64,000 nucleotides of DNA from Victivallales bacterium (GTDB lineage Bacteria > Verrucomicrobiota > Lentisphaeria > Oligosphaerales > Oligosphaeraceae), in contig JAFZAB010000166.1 of NCBI GenBank assembly GCA_017548425.1, forward strand, positions 1 to 64,000, written 5' to 3'. Position 1 is the first letter of the stretch; each line of letters starts with the position of its first letter. Below the pieces are notes generated by a model. It was not told the origin of the DNA. It did no database searches and saw only the letters and a list, made by a program, of their open reading frames with translations. Positions 26,004-35,852 of the stretch are shown here, in pieces. The position numbers were made by a program, and so were the translations under genes.

Positions 26004-27104
26004 ATGAAAATCGTGCAATTCATCAGAGGCAACGTCGTGCTGGCCATCGCGATTTTGGCGGCGGCCGTCACGACGTGTTTTGTGCCGCCTGACAAACAAT
26101 GGCTCGGCTACTTCGACTGGAAGACGCTGACCTGCCTGTTTTGCACGTTGGCGGTGGTCGGTGCCTTGCGGAACATCTTGTTTTTCACGATGTTGGCGCA
26201 TAATATCGTGCGACTGTTCAGAACGACGCGGACAAGCATTCTGGCGTTGGCGTACATCACGTTCATCGGCTCCATGTTTATCGCCAACGACATGGCGTTG
26301 CTGACGTTTCTGCCGTTGGGCTATTTCGTGCTGTCATCGACGGGCAATGAAAAGCATTTGGCGTTCACGTTCATCATGCAGAACATCGCGGCGAATCTCG
26401 GCGGCATGCTGACGCCGTTCGGCAACCCACAGAACCTTTACCTTTACACGAAATTCACGATTGACACGGTAGAATTCATGAAGATCATGGCACCGCCGTT
26501 TGCGGTGGCCGTGTTGCTCATTACGATCTGCTGCCTATGCGTCGAAAGCACGCCGTTGCGGGTGGAGAAAACGCCTGTGCAGAAGCATACAGTGCGAATG
26601 TGTATCTACTTGGCGCTGTTTGCGTTATCAGTCGTCATCGTCTTCCGGCTTGTACCATATTACTATGGATTGGCCGTCATTACGGGCGTGTTGCTGGTCA
26701 TGGACAGGAAAGCGTTGAAAAAGGTGGATTATCCTCTGTTACTGACGTTTACGGCGTTTTTTATCTTCTCCGGCAACATGTCCCGTATCGAATGGGTGCA
26801 TGACGTGTTCAAGCATCTACTGTCGAAAGACACGCTGACGGTGAGCACGCTGTCGTGCCAATTCATCAGCAACGTGCCGTCGGCGATTTTGCTGTCGCAG
26901 TTTACGGAAAACTACCGCGATCTGCTGGTTGGCGTCAATATCGGTGGAACGGGCACTTTGATTGCATCTTTGGCTTCGCTGATTACATTTAGAGAATATC
27001 AGCGGCTGAATCCGGACAAAGTCCGGCGGTATCTGCTTCTCTTCACGGCGTACAATGCGTCGTTCCTCGGTATCTTGCTGGCGTTCATGCATTTGATTAA
27101 ATAG
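26004..27104 (+). CDS. SLC13/ArsB-like anion permease
   Basis: A 366-residue integral membrane protein of the SLC13 / ion-transporter superfamily, with about ten predicted helices. Family features include FIGSMFIANDMALLTFLPL and ANLGGMLTPFGNPQNLYLY in the first half, and a corresponding SNVPSAILLSQF in the second half, the paired substrate-binding hairpins of the fold. The substrate (dicarboxylate, sulfate or other anion) is unknown. It lacks a well-placed Shine-Dalgarno and lies 9 bp upstream of a sensor kinase, suggesting an operon. Confidence 0.83.
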   Translation: MKIVQFIRGNVVLAIAILAAAVTTCFVPPDKQWLGYFDWKTLTCLFCTLAVVGALRNILFFTMLAHNIVRLFRTTRTSILALAYITFIGSMFIANDMALLTFLPLGYFVLSSTGNEKHLAFTFIMQNIAANLGGMLTPFGNPQNLYLYTKFTIDTVEFMKIMAPPFAVAVLLITICCLCVESTPLRVEKTPVQKHTVRMCIYLALFALSVVIVFRLVPYYYGLAVITGVLLVMDRKALKKVDYPLLLTFTAFFIFSGNMSRIEWVHDVFKHLLSKDTLTVSTLSCQFISNVPSAILLSQFTENYRDLLVGVNIGGTGTLIASLASLITFREYQRLNPDKVRRYLLLFTAYNASFLGILLAFMHLIK

Positions 27105-27113
27105 GGGGATGGC

Positions 27114-28538
27114 ATGCTTCGATACAGGACAAAAGCGAATCTGATTCTGGTGTTTCTGGCTTTAACGGTGACGACGTTTATTCTGTGCCTGCACATGGGC
27201 TATCTGATTTTGGGCACGATGAAAAGCCAGCGGATCTACTTGGAGACGATCTGCCAGAACATCCAGGAGGAATTGTCCCGCGAAGGCGTGACGCTGGAGA
27301 CGCTATTGGACGAGCGTGTCGCCGATGATTTGCGGAAGAAATTGAGCTTTGCCAGTGGTCGTCCAAAACTGCGTTGTATCATCGTCAACAATAACGGCGT
27401 CAATGTCTTCCAACTTGGTTTCTTCCAGATTCGCAAGTTGGTCGCGAACTTTCCTGATCGGATTCCATATGGGGAGATTCCAATGGAATCCGATGATTCA
27501 AACCATGATTTTTTCATCACGGGCGCGGTGATTCTCAGCGGAAACTGCACCATTCAGGACATTTTGAAAATGTGGCAGGTGATGGAGCGGTTCGTGGTGC
27601 CCGGCGGCGCGATATTTGTGGAAACGGACTGCCAGTTCGAGATTGTGACGCATTTCCTGGAAGGGATTGTGCTGGCTGTTGTGGCGTCGCTGATTCTGGT
27701 GTTCAGTTGCAACTATTTCCTGCGCAAGAAGTTTTTCATGCCGTTGCAAATGGTTCAGGAGACGCTGTTGCGAGTTCGTGCGGGGCATTTGGAAGCACGA
27801 ATCAAATCGCTTGAAACGAAGGACGAACTGGAGGTTTTGATTCAGCAGTTGAACGCGACGTTTGCCGATTTGGAGAATGCCTTCGCCAAATCGCGTCAGT
27901 TCAGTAGCGATGCGGCCCATGAATTGCGCACGCCGTTGACGGTCATCCGCGGGACGCTGGAAGTCAGTCTCTCGAAGCCGCGCACGACTGAGGAGTACCA
28001 GGAAGTGATTTCAGAAGTTCTGAACGAAGTGGCATCGCTGTCGCAAATGGTTGAGACGCTGTTGATTATGACGCGTATCGAACGCGGCGTCGGCGTCCGT
28101 CAATCGGAGAACTTCTCTGAAATCGTGCGCTCGTCTGTGGATTGGTCCTGCAAGATTGCGGAAGGAAAGGAGCAGACCATTGAGGCGGAGGTGGAGGATG
28201 GCATTTGGTTCGATGCGTTGCCGAATCTGCTGGAACGTCTTTGCCGTAACTTGTTGGTGAACGCGATGAAATATTCGCCGGAGAAAGCGAAGGTGAAAGT
28301 CGTGCTGAAGCGGGCGGACGGCAATATCGTCTTCCGCGTCATCGACAATGGCATTGGCATTCCGAAAGAGATGCAGGACAAGATTTTCAACCGTTTCTAC
28401 CGCGTCGAACATTCGGCCACCACCACTGGCTATGGCCTTGGTCTGGCGTTGGTGAAAACCATCGTCGATTACCATGGCGGAAGCATCACCGTGGATTCGG
28501 AAGTCGGCAAAGGAACGGCATTTACCGTTGTATTCTAA
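27114..28538 (+). CDS. membrane sensor histidine kinase without an adjacent response regulator
   Basis: A 474-residue kinase with a first membrane helix at ~10-30, a periplasmic domain of ~140 residues, a second helix at ~178-200 and a HAMP linker. HisKA has SSDAAHELRTPLTVIRGTLE with phosphoacceptor His269. The ATPase domain shows NLLVNAMKYSPEKA, DNGIGIP and GYGLGLALVKTI. It resembles the CusS-like group. No response regulator is within the window. It follows the SLC13-like permease by 9 bp, so it may sense the transported anion or the transporter itself. Confidence 0.93.
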   Translation: MLRYRTKANLILVFLALTVTTFILCLHMGYLILGTMKSQRIYLETICQNIQEELSREGVTLETLLDERVADDLRKKLSFASGRPKLRCIIVNNNGVNVFQLGFFQIRKLVANFPDRIPYGEIPMESDDSNHDFFITGAVILSGNCTIQDILKMWQVMERFVVPGGAIFVETDCQFEIVTHFLEGIVLAVVASLILVFSCNYFLRKKFFMPLQMVQETLLRVRAGHLEARIKSLETKDELEVLIQQLNATFADLENAFAKSRQFSSDAAHELRTPLTVIRGTLEVSLSKPRTTEEYQEVISEVLNEVASLSQMVETLLIMTRIERGVGVRQSENFSEIVRSSVDWSCKIAEGKEQTIEAEVEDGIWFDALPNLLERLCRNLLVNAMKYSPEKAKVKVVLKRADGNIVFRVIDNGIGIPKEMQDKIFNRFYRVEHSATTTGYGLGLALVKTIVDYHGGSITVDSEVGKGTAFTVVF

Positions 28539-28550
28539 TTGCTTTTCGTC

Positions 28551-29942
28551 TTACAGGAAGCGTTTGCAGAGGCCGATGATGTAGATGAGCAGAATGATGG
28601 CCGGCAGGACGTAGGTGAGATACCAGACGATGCATTTGGGCAGTTTGAAGCCGTTGCCCGTATTGGCCTCTTCATAGAATTTTTCCAGCCCCCAGCCCCA
28701 CTTATGTGTACAGAAGAGAACGACGCAGAGGGAGCCTAGCGGAAGCAGATTGTCGCTGACGATAAAATCCTCAAGATCAAGGACATTGGTTCCCTTTCCA
28801 AGCGGCTGGAAGCCTGACCAGATGTTGAATCCGAAGACGCAGGGGAGGGAGAGGATGAAGAGGAGAATCGTCGTGATGACGGTTGATGAGCGGCGTTTCA
28901 GATGAAGTTCGTCTATACCAAATGCGATGAGATTTTCCGTGACGGCGACGAGCGTGGTCAGCGCGGCGATGCTCATGAAGAGGAAGAAGACGAATCCGAA
29001 GAATCCGCCATTCGGCATGGACAGGAAGATGCGCGGCAATGTGACGAAAATCAAGCCCGGTCCAGCGTTGGCTTCGACACCGAAGGCGAAGCAGCATGGG
29101 AAGATGATGAGGCCTGCGCAGATTGCGACGAATGTGTCAAGGCCGATAATGATGCTCGCTTCCTGTGCGAGAGATTTTGATTTGTCCGCGTAACTGCCGA
29201 AAATGGCGATGGATCCGACGCCGAGGCTTAATGTGAAGAAGGCTTGCGCCATGGCGGCGTGGATGGCATCGTAAACTCCATGGTTCGTCAATGATTTCAA
29301 ATCAGGCTTAAGGAAGAAGACGACGCCTTTCATGCCGCCTTTGAGCGTCATGGCATAGATGGCGAGGGCGATGATGAGGAAGAGCAGGCCAGCCATCATG
29401 AATTTCGTGCAACGTTCCACGCCAGACTTGAGGCCGGAGATGCAGATGGCGGTTGTGATGCCTAACGCGATGAATGTGAACAAGATCTGACGGCCATAAT
29501 TGCCGAGAAATTGGCCGAAAACGGTGCCGATGTCATCGGCTTTCAGATAATTGAAGACTCCGGTCAAATAGTCGTAAGTATATGACAGCAGCCATCCTGT
29601 GATGACACTGTAGAACATCAGCAGAATCAGATTTCCCGCGAAGAAAAGCTTGCCGAAACCAACCCATGGGATGCGCGAATCCGCTGGTTTCAATGTGCGG
29701 AAGCTACCGATCAGGCATTGGCGGCTGCCTCTGCCGATGGCCAGTTCCATGACCATGGCGGGGAAGCCCAGCATAATCAGAAACAACAGGTAGAAGCAGA
29801 CAAATAATGCGCCGCCATATTGTCCCGTTATGTAGGGGAATCGCCAAATATTGCCGAGGCCGATGGCGCATCCTGCCGACAAGAGGATGAAGCCAAGGCG
29901 TGAGCCGAGAAATTCGCGTGATGGTTTTGTTTCTTCTGACAT
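28551..29942 (-). CDS. neurotransmitter:sodium symporter family transporter
   Basis: A 463-residue Na+-coupled transporter of the LeuT/MhsT fold with ~11-12 helices. The family start is clear (SRLGFILLSAGCAIGLGNIWRFPY in helix 1), and the remaining helices follow the five-helix inverted repeat. Bacterial members take up amino acids or their derivatives. The ATG at 29942 (MSEETK) places the protein start just before helix 1. It is convergent with the sensor kinase gene, 12 bp apart. Confidence 0.93.
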   Translation of the reverse strand: MSEETKPSREFLGSRLGFILLSAGCAIGLGNIWRFPYITGQYGGALFVCFYLLFLIMLGFPAMVMELAIGRGSRQCLIGSFRTLKPADSRIPWVGFGKLFFAGNLILLMFYSVITGWLLSYTYDYLTGVFNYLKADDIGTVFGQFLGNYGRQILFTFIALGITTAICISGLKSGVERCTKFMMAGLLFLIIALAIYAMTLKGGMKGVVFFLKPDLKSLTNHGVYDAIHAAMAQAFFTLSLGVGSIAIFGSYADKSKSLAQEASIIIGLDTFVAICAGLIIFPCCFAFGVEANAGPGLIFVTLPRIFLSMPNGGFFGFVFFLFMSIAALTTLVAVTENLIAFGIDELHLKRRSSTVITTILLFILSLPCVFGFNIWSGFQPLGKGTNVLDLEDFIVSDNLLPLGSLCVVLFCTHKWGWGLEKFYEEANTGNGFKLPKCIVWYLTYVLPAIILLIYIIGLCKRFL

Positions 29943-30118
29943 AAATGTATTTTCTTCTTTGTAAAAGAATGGTTGGTTGCGGGCATGTGCTTCCTGAAAA
30001 GTCACACTATATTAATTTAATGGTAGGGTGGTGTGTTGTAAAATGAATCTTCGCGTTTACAGTTATTATAATGATTCAGGCAGGAGGCTGTGAGCGCAGG
30101 CGGATATCGGAACAGACT

Positions 30119-31111
30119 ATGGGCAAAAAAATTTTGGTAATAGGCGCGACAGGCGCGATGGGGCAGTATCTTGTTCCCGCGTTGGCGGAAATGGATTATG
30201 AAATCGACGCCGTTTCGTTGGACGATAAGGAATCGACGCAGCCCAACGTGCATTATTTCAAGGCGAATGCAAAAGATCGCGCGACGTTGATGGGATTCCT
30301 GAAAAATCATTATGACTGCATCGTCGATTTCATGACGTATCCGACGAACACGCTGGCGACGATGATGCCGTTGATGACGTCCTTTACAGATCAATATTTC
30401 TATCTGTCCAGCTGCCGCGTTTTTGCGAATGAAGAGAATCCGATTGTGGAATCGTCGCCGCGTCTGATTGATGCGTCAAAGGACGCGATTCTCGTGAATT
30501 CGGATGACTACTGCATCTACAAAGCACGTGGTGAGAACATATTGCGCAGTCTTCCACGAAAGAATTGGACGATTGTCCGTCCTTCGACGACATATTCGTA
30601 TCTGCGCTACCAACTGGTGACGTTGGAGGCGGCGGACACGGTCGGCCGTGCGTTCGCGGGCAAGCCTGTGGCGCTGCCTGAACAGGCACGGCTCATCCCT
30701 GCGTCGCTCTGTTGGGGCGGCGATGTCGCGAAGATGTTCAAAGGATTGATTTTCAATGAGAAAGCACTTGGGGAAGATTTCAACGTGACGACTTCCGAGG
30801 CCCGTACATGGCAGGAAATCGCCGATTACTACAAGGAAATCTGCGGCCTGAAGGCCGTGTGGATTGACAAAGAGGACTATCTCTCGATATTGGAGGCAGA
30901 TCCGTGCAATCTCGGCAAACGCTGGCAGCTGGAAGTCGCACGGCTTTTCAATCGCGTCTATGACAACAACAAGATGCTTGCGGTGACGGGACTTAAGCAA
31001 AGCGATTTCATTCCGTTGCGCAAAGGCTTGGAATACGAGATTTCACGTTGTCCGAAGGATTATCCGTTCAAGAATAATGAGCGTATGGACGCTTTTTTCG
31101 CAAAGTATTAA
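30119..31111 (+). CDS. NAD-dependent epimerase/dehydratase family protein
   Basis: A 330-residue short-chain reductase fold. GATGAMGQYLV binds the dinucleotide near residue 9. A YCIYK segment (Y131 and K135) matches the catalytic YXXXK. The rest follows sugar-nucleotide epimerases with NAD(P) binding but lacks an obvious partner that tells the substrate. It starts an operon with a GDPD (19 bp gap) and a heparinase-like gene. Confidence 0.83.
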   Translation: MGKKILVIGATGAMGQYLVPALAEMDYEIDAVSLDDKESTQPNVHYFKANAKDRATLMGFLKNHYDCIVDFMTYPTNTLATMMPLMTSFTDQYFYLSSCRVFANEENPIVESSPRLIDASKDAILVNSDDYCIYKARGENILRSLPRKNWTIVRPSTTYSYLRYQLVTLEAADTVGRAFAGKPVALPEQARLIPASLCWGGDVAKMFKGLIFNEKALGEDFNVTTSEARTWQEIADYYKEICGLKAVWIDKEDYLSILEADPCNLGKRWQLEVARLFNRVYDNNKMLAVTGLKQSDFIPLRKGLEYEISRCPKDYPFKNNERMDAFFAKY

Positions 31112-31129
31112 CACAAAAAGGAGTAAGAA

Positions 31130-31876
31130 ATGGCAATTTGGATTTCACACCGTGGCGAATCACATGACGCCCCCGAGAACACCGCTTCCGCCTTTAGGCT
31201 GGCTATGGAGCGCGATGTTGACGGCATGGAGACCGATATTCATCTGACATCCGACAACGTTCTGGTCTGCAGCCATGACGCGAATACGCAGCGCTGCTGT
31301 GGCGGCGTGTCGATGGTCATCGAACAATCGACGTTTGAGGACGTTGAGAAACTGGATGCCTGCAATGGCAAGATCGCCTTCCAAGGCGAAAAGATTCCGA
31401 CCTTCGCGGAAGCCCTCGAAATTCTGAAGCCCGGCAAGCTTTTCTATGTGGAAATCAAAGAGAACGACCCGCGCGTCATCGACGCCATGATGGCGGAAAT
31501 CGACAAATCACACTGCACGCGTGACCAGATCATCATGATCAGCTTCCATGCGGATATCGTGAAACTCTTCAAAGAGAAGTATCCGGACCAGCAGGCATTG
31601 TGGCTGACATCCTTCAAGAAGAACGAAGACGGCACTTTCATGCATGACAAGGCGTTCTATCTGAAGAAATTGCAGGATTTGAAATGCGACGGCATCGATG
31701 CGCATTGCAATGCGGAATTCGTCGATGCGGAATTCGTGAGAATGATTCATGACGCGGGCATGTTCTATGCGGCATGGACGTTGGACACCGTTGAAATATG
31801 CCAGCATTTCCTTGAAATCGGCATTGATTCCGTGACGTCCAACTGCGCCGCCAAAATGCGCGACGCAATTGCATAA
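31130..31876 (+). CDS. glycerophosphodiester phosphodiesterase, second copy
   Basis: A 248-residue GDPD without a signal peptide. WISHRGESHDAPENTASAF and METDIHLTSDN give the catalytic His/Glu and metal ligands, and LVCSHDANTQRC gives the second His. AAGGAG is a clear ribosome site. It is distinct in sequence from the GDPD at 14130. Lying between a sugar epimerase and a heparinase-like gene, it may act on a sugar- or glycerol-phosphate released from a surface glycan rather than on lipid head groups, but that is inference. Confidence 0.9.
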   Translation: MAIWISHRGESHDAPENTASAFRLAMERDVDGMETDIHLTSDNVLVCSHDANTQRCCGGVSMVIEQSTFEDVEKLDACNGKIAFQGEKIPTFAEALEILKPGKLFYVEIKENDPRVIDAMMAEIDKSHCTRDQIIMISFHADIVKLFKEKYPDQQALWLTSFKKNEDGTFMHDKAFYLKKLQDLKCDGIDAHCNAEFVDAEFVRMIHDAGMFYAAWTLDTVEICQHFLEIGIDSVTSNCAAKMRDAIA

Positions 31877-31900
31877 TAACCCTATAATAAAAGGTAACTT

Positions 31901-34483
31901 ATGAAACTCGCCTTCACCTCCGTTTTGCTTGTGTGCTGTTTGGTTTTGCACGGAAATCCGCGTGAAGGCGAGTTTGAGGCCGCCTTGTCACGGCTGGGCG
32001 GTCAAGTGACGTTCAGCGGCGGCGGTTACAATCGTAGTATTCCGTTGAACAATCTCATTTTGGATCGGAATGGCTGGGGGCCGGTCGTCAATCCGCCGAT
32101 GACGGGCGAATACCATATCACGATGCCTGTGGAGGTCGATGTGCAGGCGGTGGCGTTGTGGCAGCACAAACGGCCTGGCGCGATGCGGCAGATCAAATCG
32201 TTCGATGTTCTGTTGGATGGTCAGTTGGTGAAAGAAAACTGCGAAATCCCGCGCGACCAGACGCAGAAGGAGACGCGATTTGATTTGGATGGACGCACGG
32301 CGAAAACGGTGACCATCCGCATCCGTGACCTCTATCCGCAGGAAGGCAAAGAGGCGGCGTGGGGTGGCTTCGACCGTGTGCATGTCTATAGTAAAACGGA
32401 TCTTAGCGAATTGATGAGTCCACCGGAGGAATATACGTTCAAGCCTGTTTCGGTCGAAACGCCGCATGAATGGACGGCACCGAAGACTTATACGGTTGTG
32501 AAAAATGTGGAAGGCAATCCATGCTTGCAATGGGACGCGGAGGAGCTTGCCGCGATGCGCAAAGAATTGGCGTCCAATACGTTCATGCAAGAACAGGTGG
32601 CTCAGGGAAAGTCGCAATTGGCAGGATTGCTGAAAACGCCGCCCGTTGTTCCCGCGGGTGAAAAGAACGAGGAGGGAGAATATGTTCATGTGTCCGACCG
32701 CAAGACGATGCCGAGTGGCGAAACATGGGGGCGCATTCATAATCAGCTGGCGGTCAATGCACTGACCGCCTCGATGCTGTGGCGGTTGACGGATGATGCG
32801 CCATGCCGCGATTTGGCGAAATCCATTCTCATGGGCTATGTGAAGGAATATCCGAACTACCGCGTTGGGGCACGGCCAGGCTTCAGCCATGATCCGAGTA
32901 TCATTTTCGATCAACGGTTGTCCGATTCCACATGGCTCATCATGATGGTTCGTGCGTATGATTTGATTTATGATGAATTTTCGGCGGATGAACGAAAAGA
33001 TGTGGAAGATGTTGTTCTGAAGGCGAATGCGAAGCATATTGCAGGCAATCGCTCCCATCTGATTTCAGCCACGAACTGGGCCGTCATTTCGACAGCCGCT
33101 ATCCTTTTGACAGGTTATGCCACCCATGACGCCGAATTGGTCGATATCGCTGAAAACGGCTGGACCAACAACAAAGGCGGTCGCCAAGGCGGTTATAAGT
33201 TCCAGTTCAAGAACGGGATAGGGGATGACATGCTCTGGAAGGAAGGTGCGATGGGCTATCAGGGGATGGCGTTGCAGGGGCTGATTACGATGGCGGAGAC
33301 GCTTCGCCACCATGGTATCGACATGTACGCCGCCAATGACGGCGCGCTGAAGAAACTGTTCGATTCGGAATTGATTTTCAGCTATCCGAATTATGTCTCA
33401 CCCGCCATCCATGACAGTGGTGCCGTCAGCATCTTCAATTGGAACGATACGGTGTGGGAATACGCCTACGACAACTATCGCGATCCCGCTTATCTGCCTA
33501 TATTAAAAGGAATTACGCGGTGGTTCCCAACGCGTTTCCAGATTTTTGTCAGTACGACGAAATACACGGTTCCTGATGCTGCGGAAGAAGCCCCTAAACC
33601 GCTTGGTTCCATCAACTTCGATTCTGTTGGATATGCCGTATTACGGCTGAATGGCGGCGATCCCTTCCTGCTGTTGGATTATGGCCCGCATGGTTCGCAC
33701 AGTCATTTGGACAAGCTGAATCTTGACATTTTCTCCCATGGCGAACAACTCGCCGCTGATCCGGGCAGCGCGTGGTATGAGACGTCGGATTACAAGGAAT
33801 GGTATTCCAAATCGTTCGCGCACAATCTATTGATTGTCGATGAACAAGATCAATCGCCTGCAAAGGGCATGTTGGTCGCGTTTGGCGGCGATGAAAAGGA
33901 ACAGCATGCGCGAGCCGTCTGCGACGAAGCCGTCAGCGGCGTCATGCAGGATCGTTCCGTCTATATGACAGATGAATACATCGTCGATATTTTCGGGGCG
34001 TTTTCGCGGTTGGAGCATACGTATGATTTGGTATGGCATCTGCGTGGCGAACCGTCGCTGCCTGAAGTCTTCAAGCCGTTGGACAGAAAATACGAAAATG
34101 GCGGCTATCGAATGCTGACAGGGCTTTCGTCTTGTGAGACGAAAGCCGCCTGGACGGCGGATTTCACGGCAAAAGGGCAGACGTTCACACGATTAGAACA
34201 CAACAAAATGACGCCGTTCCAATGCGGCAAGCCTGGTCATGTGACGCGTTTTATCGTGCCAGAAGTTGCTGAAACAACGGAATATGTGACGGGACGTGGC
34301 GTGCAGGGCGAAAATGGCCCGTTGACGATTTTCGCGCGCCGCCGTGCGAAAAGCACGGTGTTCTGCACCGTCATTGACATCTCTGGCCGAAACGCCGTTC
34401 TAAACGTGAAACGCGGCGGCGACGGCCTTTCCACATGGGTGGAAGTCGTCACCGCCGCAGGTAGTAAGCGGTATGGATTCTAG
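31901..34483 (+). CDS. exported heparinase II/III-like polysaccharide lyase
   Basis: An 860-residue protein with a signal peptide (MKLAFTSVLLVCCLVLHG), an N-terminal beta region, an alpha/alpha toroid at ~220-540 and the heparinase II/III-type beta-sandwich at ~570-720. The diagnostic string GSHSHLDKLNLDIFSHG is followed by AADPGSAWY and AHNLLIVDE. Such enzymes cleave uronate-containing polysaccharides such as heparan sulfate or alginate; the target here is unknown. It ends the epimerase/GDPD operon, convergent with the DegT gene after 17 bp. Confidence 0.85.
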   Translation: MKLAFTSVLLVCCLVLHGNPREGEFEAALSRLGGQVTFSGGGYNRSIPLNNLILDRNGWGPVVNPPMTGEYHITMPVEVDVQAVALWQHKRPGAMRQIKSFDVLLDGQLVKENCEIPRDQTQKETRFDLDGRTAKTVTIRIRDLYPQEGKEAAWGGFDRVHVYSKTDLSELMSPPEEYTFKPVSVETPHEWTAPKTYTVVKNVEGNPCLQWDAEELAAMRKELASNTFMQEQVAQGKSQLAGLLKTPPVVPAGEKNEEGEYVHVSDRKTMPSGETWGRIHNQLAVNALTASMLWRLTDDAPCRDLAKSILMGYVKEYPNYRVGARPGFSHDPSIIFDQRLSDSTWLIMMVRAYDLIYDEFSADERKDVEDVVLKANAKHIAGNRSHLISATNWAVISTAAILLTGYATHDAELVDIAENGWTNNKGGRQGGYKFQFKNGIGDDMLWKEGAMGYQGMALQGLITMAETLRHHGIDMYAANDGALKKLFDSELIFSYPNYVSPAIHDSGAVSIFNWNDTVWEYAYDNYRDPAYLPILKGITRWFPTRFQIFVSTTKYTVPDAAEEAPKPLGSINFDSVGYAVLRLNGGDPFLLLDYGPHGSHSHLDKLNLDIFSHGEQLAADPGSAWYETSDYKEWYSKSFAHNLLIVDEQDQSPAKGMLVAFGGDEKEQHARAVCDEAVSGVMQDRSVYMTDEYIVDIFGAFSRLEHTYDLVWHLRGEPSLPEVFKPLDRKYENGGYRMLTGLSSCETKAAWTADFTAKGQTFTRLEHNKMTPFQCGKPGHVTRFIVPEVAETTEYVTGRGVQGENGPLTIFARRRAKSTVFCTVIDISGRNAVLNVKRGGDGLSTWVEVVTAAGSKRYGF

Positions 34484-34500
34484 AAATCTAGAAGCCTAGA

Positions 34501-35781
34501 TTATAGCGAATTCGCCACTTCCAGAATCTTCTCTGGCTGGGAGACGACCTTCTGGAAGCCTTGGACGTAGAGATCCACAAGATCCAAATTGTTCGGCGGA
34601 TAGAGGCTGGACAGATAGGAGTGATTCGCGATAAACTCCTGCGTAACAGGATATTGCGATGGATTGTAGTTGGCGAAGCCTTTGTAATGGGCGCAGTTCC
34701 ACGGGCAGCCCTTGCCGTAGGCGTCATGATGTTGGAAAATCTCCATGGACGGAACAGGTCTGCCTTGCCACTGGCCGAAGCCGATGCCTTCCGCGCGGAG
34801 AATCTTGATCATGGCGGCTTTGAATTTAGGCGCGGGAATGTCGAGTCCGAGTTCCTGCGGACGGAAATCGACGATGTAGGAGAAATAGACAGGCTTGCGG
34901 TCTGCTGGTTCGAAGGGACCTTTGAGGCCGGGGATATTGGCTAGCTTATCGGTCATGTAGTGCGCCATTTCGTAGCGGCGTGCGTTGTTTTCAGGAAGGT
35001 GTTTGAACTGCGAACGGATGAGCGCCGTCACGAATTCGTGCGGACGGTAGTTCCAACCAAGGGCGGCCAATGTGTGCGGCGTGCTTTCCGCATTGATGGG
35101 AACTTCACGGAAGTCGCGCATCCAACTGGCGAATTGGTAGGCGTCTTCGCTGTTTGTGACGAACATGCCGCCTTCACCGCCCGAAAGGTTTTTGGAGCGG
35201 TTGCAGCTGAAGCCGGCGGTCGTTTCCATGGAACCGACGTATTTGCCGTTGATGGAGGCTCCGTGGGCTTGGCAGCAGTCGCCGACGACGGGAATGCCGT
35301 GCTTTTTCGCAATCGGAATGATGCGTTCCAAATCAGCAGGCATGCCGTGGATGTGGACGGGCAGGATGGCCTTCGTGCGCGGCGTGATGGCGGCTTCCAG
35401 CAGATCTGGATTGAGGCTGAACGTATCTTTGTCGATATCGACGAATACGGGTATCGCGTTCTGGTGGAGGACGATGGCGGCGGACGACCAATAGGTGAAG
35501 GCGGGCAGAATCACTTCGTCGCCAGGGCCGATGCCGAGCGATGTGATGGCCATGTGGAGGGCCGAAGTGCCGCTATTCACGACGAGGCAGTGCTTTACGC
35601 CAAGAAATTCGGCGAATTCCTCTTGGAAGGCTTTGCATTGCGGAGCGGCGATGCCATGGAGGACGTTGGAGTCGAAGACGGACAGGACGGCGTCGCGGTC
35701 AGCCTGCGTGAGGGGGGGCCATGTCTTGATGTAGCCGTCTGGAACAGTTTTTTCGCCGCCGAAGATTGCGAGAGTTTTCAT
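34501..35781 (-). CDS. DegT/DnrJ/EryC1/StrS-type sugar aminotransferase
   Basis: A 426-residue PLP-dependent aminotransferase that usually transfers an amino group to a keto-sugar nucleotide. LVVNSGTSALHMAI binds cofactor, VVGDCCQAHGA follows, and the Schiff-base lysine is in NRSKNLSGGEGG (~K197). The C-terminal half (GQWQGRPVPSMEIF, GCPWNC) recalls AHBA-synthase/inosose aminotransferase relatives more than classical PglE. It is the last gene of the HexNAc operon, 71 bp after the acetyltransferase. The 4-keto sugar made by the dehydratase of the operon is its likely substrate. Confidence 0.88.
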   Translation of the reverse strand: MKTLAIFGGEKTVPDGYIKTWPPLTQADRDAVLSVFDSNVLHGIAAPQCKAFQEEFAEFLGVKHCLVVNSGTSALHMAITSLGIGPGDEVILPAFTYWSSAAIVLHQNAIPVFVDIDKDTFSLNPDLLEAAITPRTKAILPVHIHGMPADLERIIPIAKKHGIPVVGDCCQAHGASINGKYVGSMETTAGFSCNRSKNLSGGEGGMFVTNSEDAYQFASWMRDFREVPINAESTPHTLAALGWNYRPHEFVTALIRSQFKHLPENNARRYEMAHYMTDKLANIPGLKGPFEPADRKPVYFSYIVDFRPQELGLDIPAPKFKAAMIKILRAEGIGFGQWQGRPVPSMEIFQHHDAYGKGCPWNCAHYKGFANYNPSQYPVTQEFIANHSYLSSLYPPNNLDLVDLYVQGFQKVVSQPEKILEVANSL

Positions 35782-35852
35782 GGTTCGTTTCTGGTTTATT
35801 GGATTGATGATGAATGGTTTTGTTTCGTTTTTTGCCGTATGGCGAAGGCTCG

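Noticed and set aside
34501-35781. Assignment as PglE of a classical bacillosamine pathway
   Set aside because: The C-terminal features fit other DegT branches, so only a general sugar aminotransferase call is justified.
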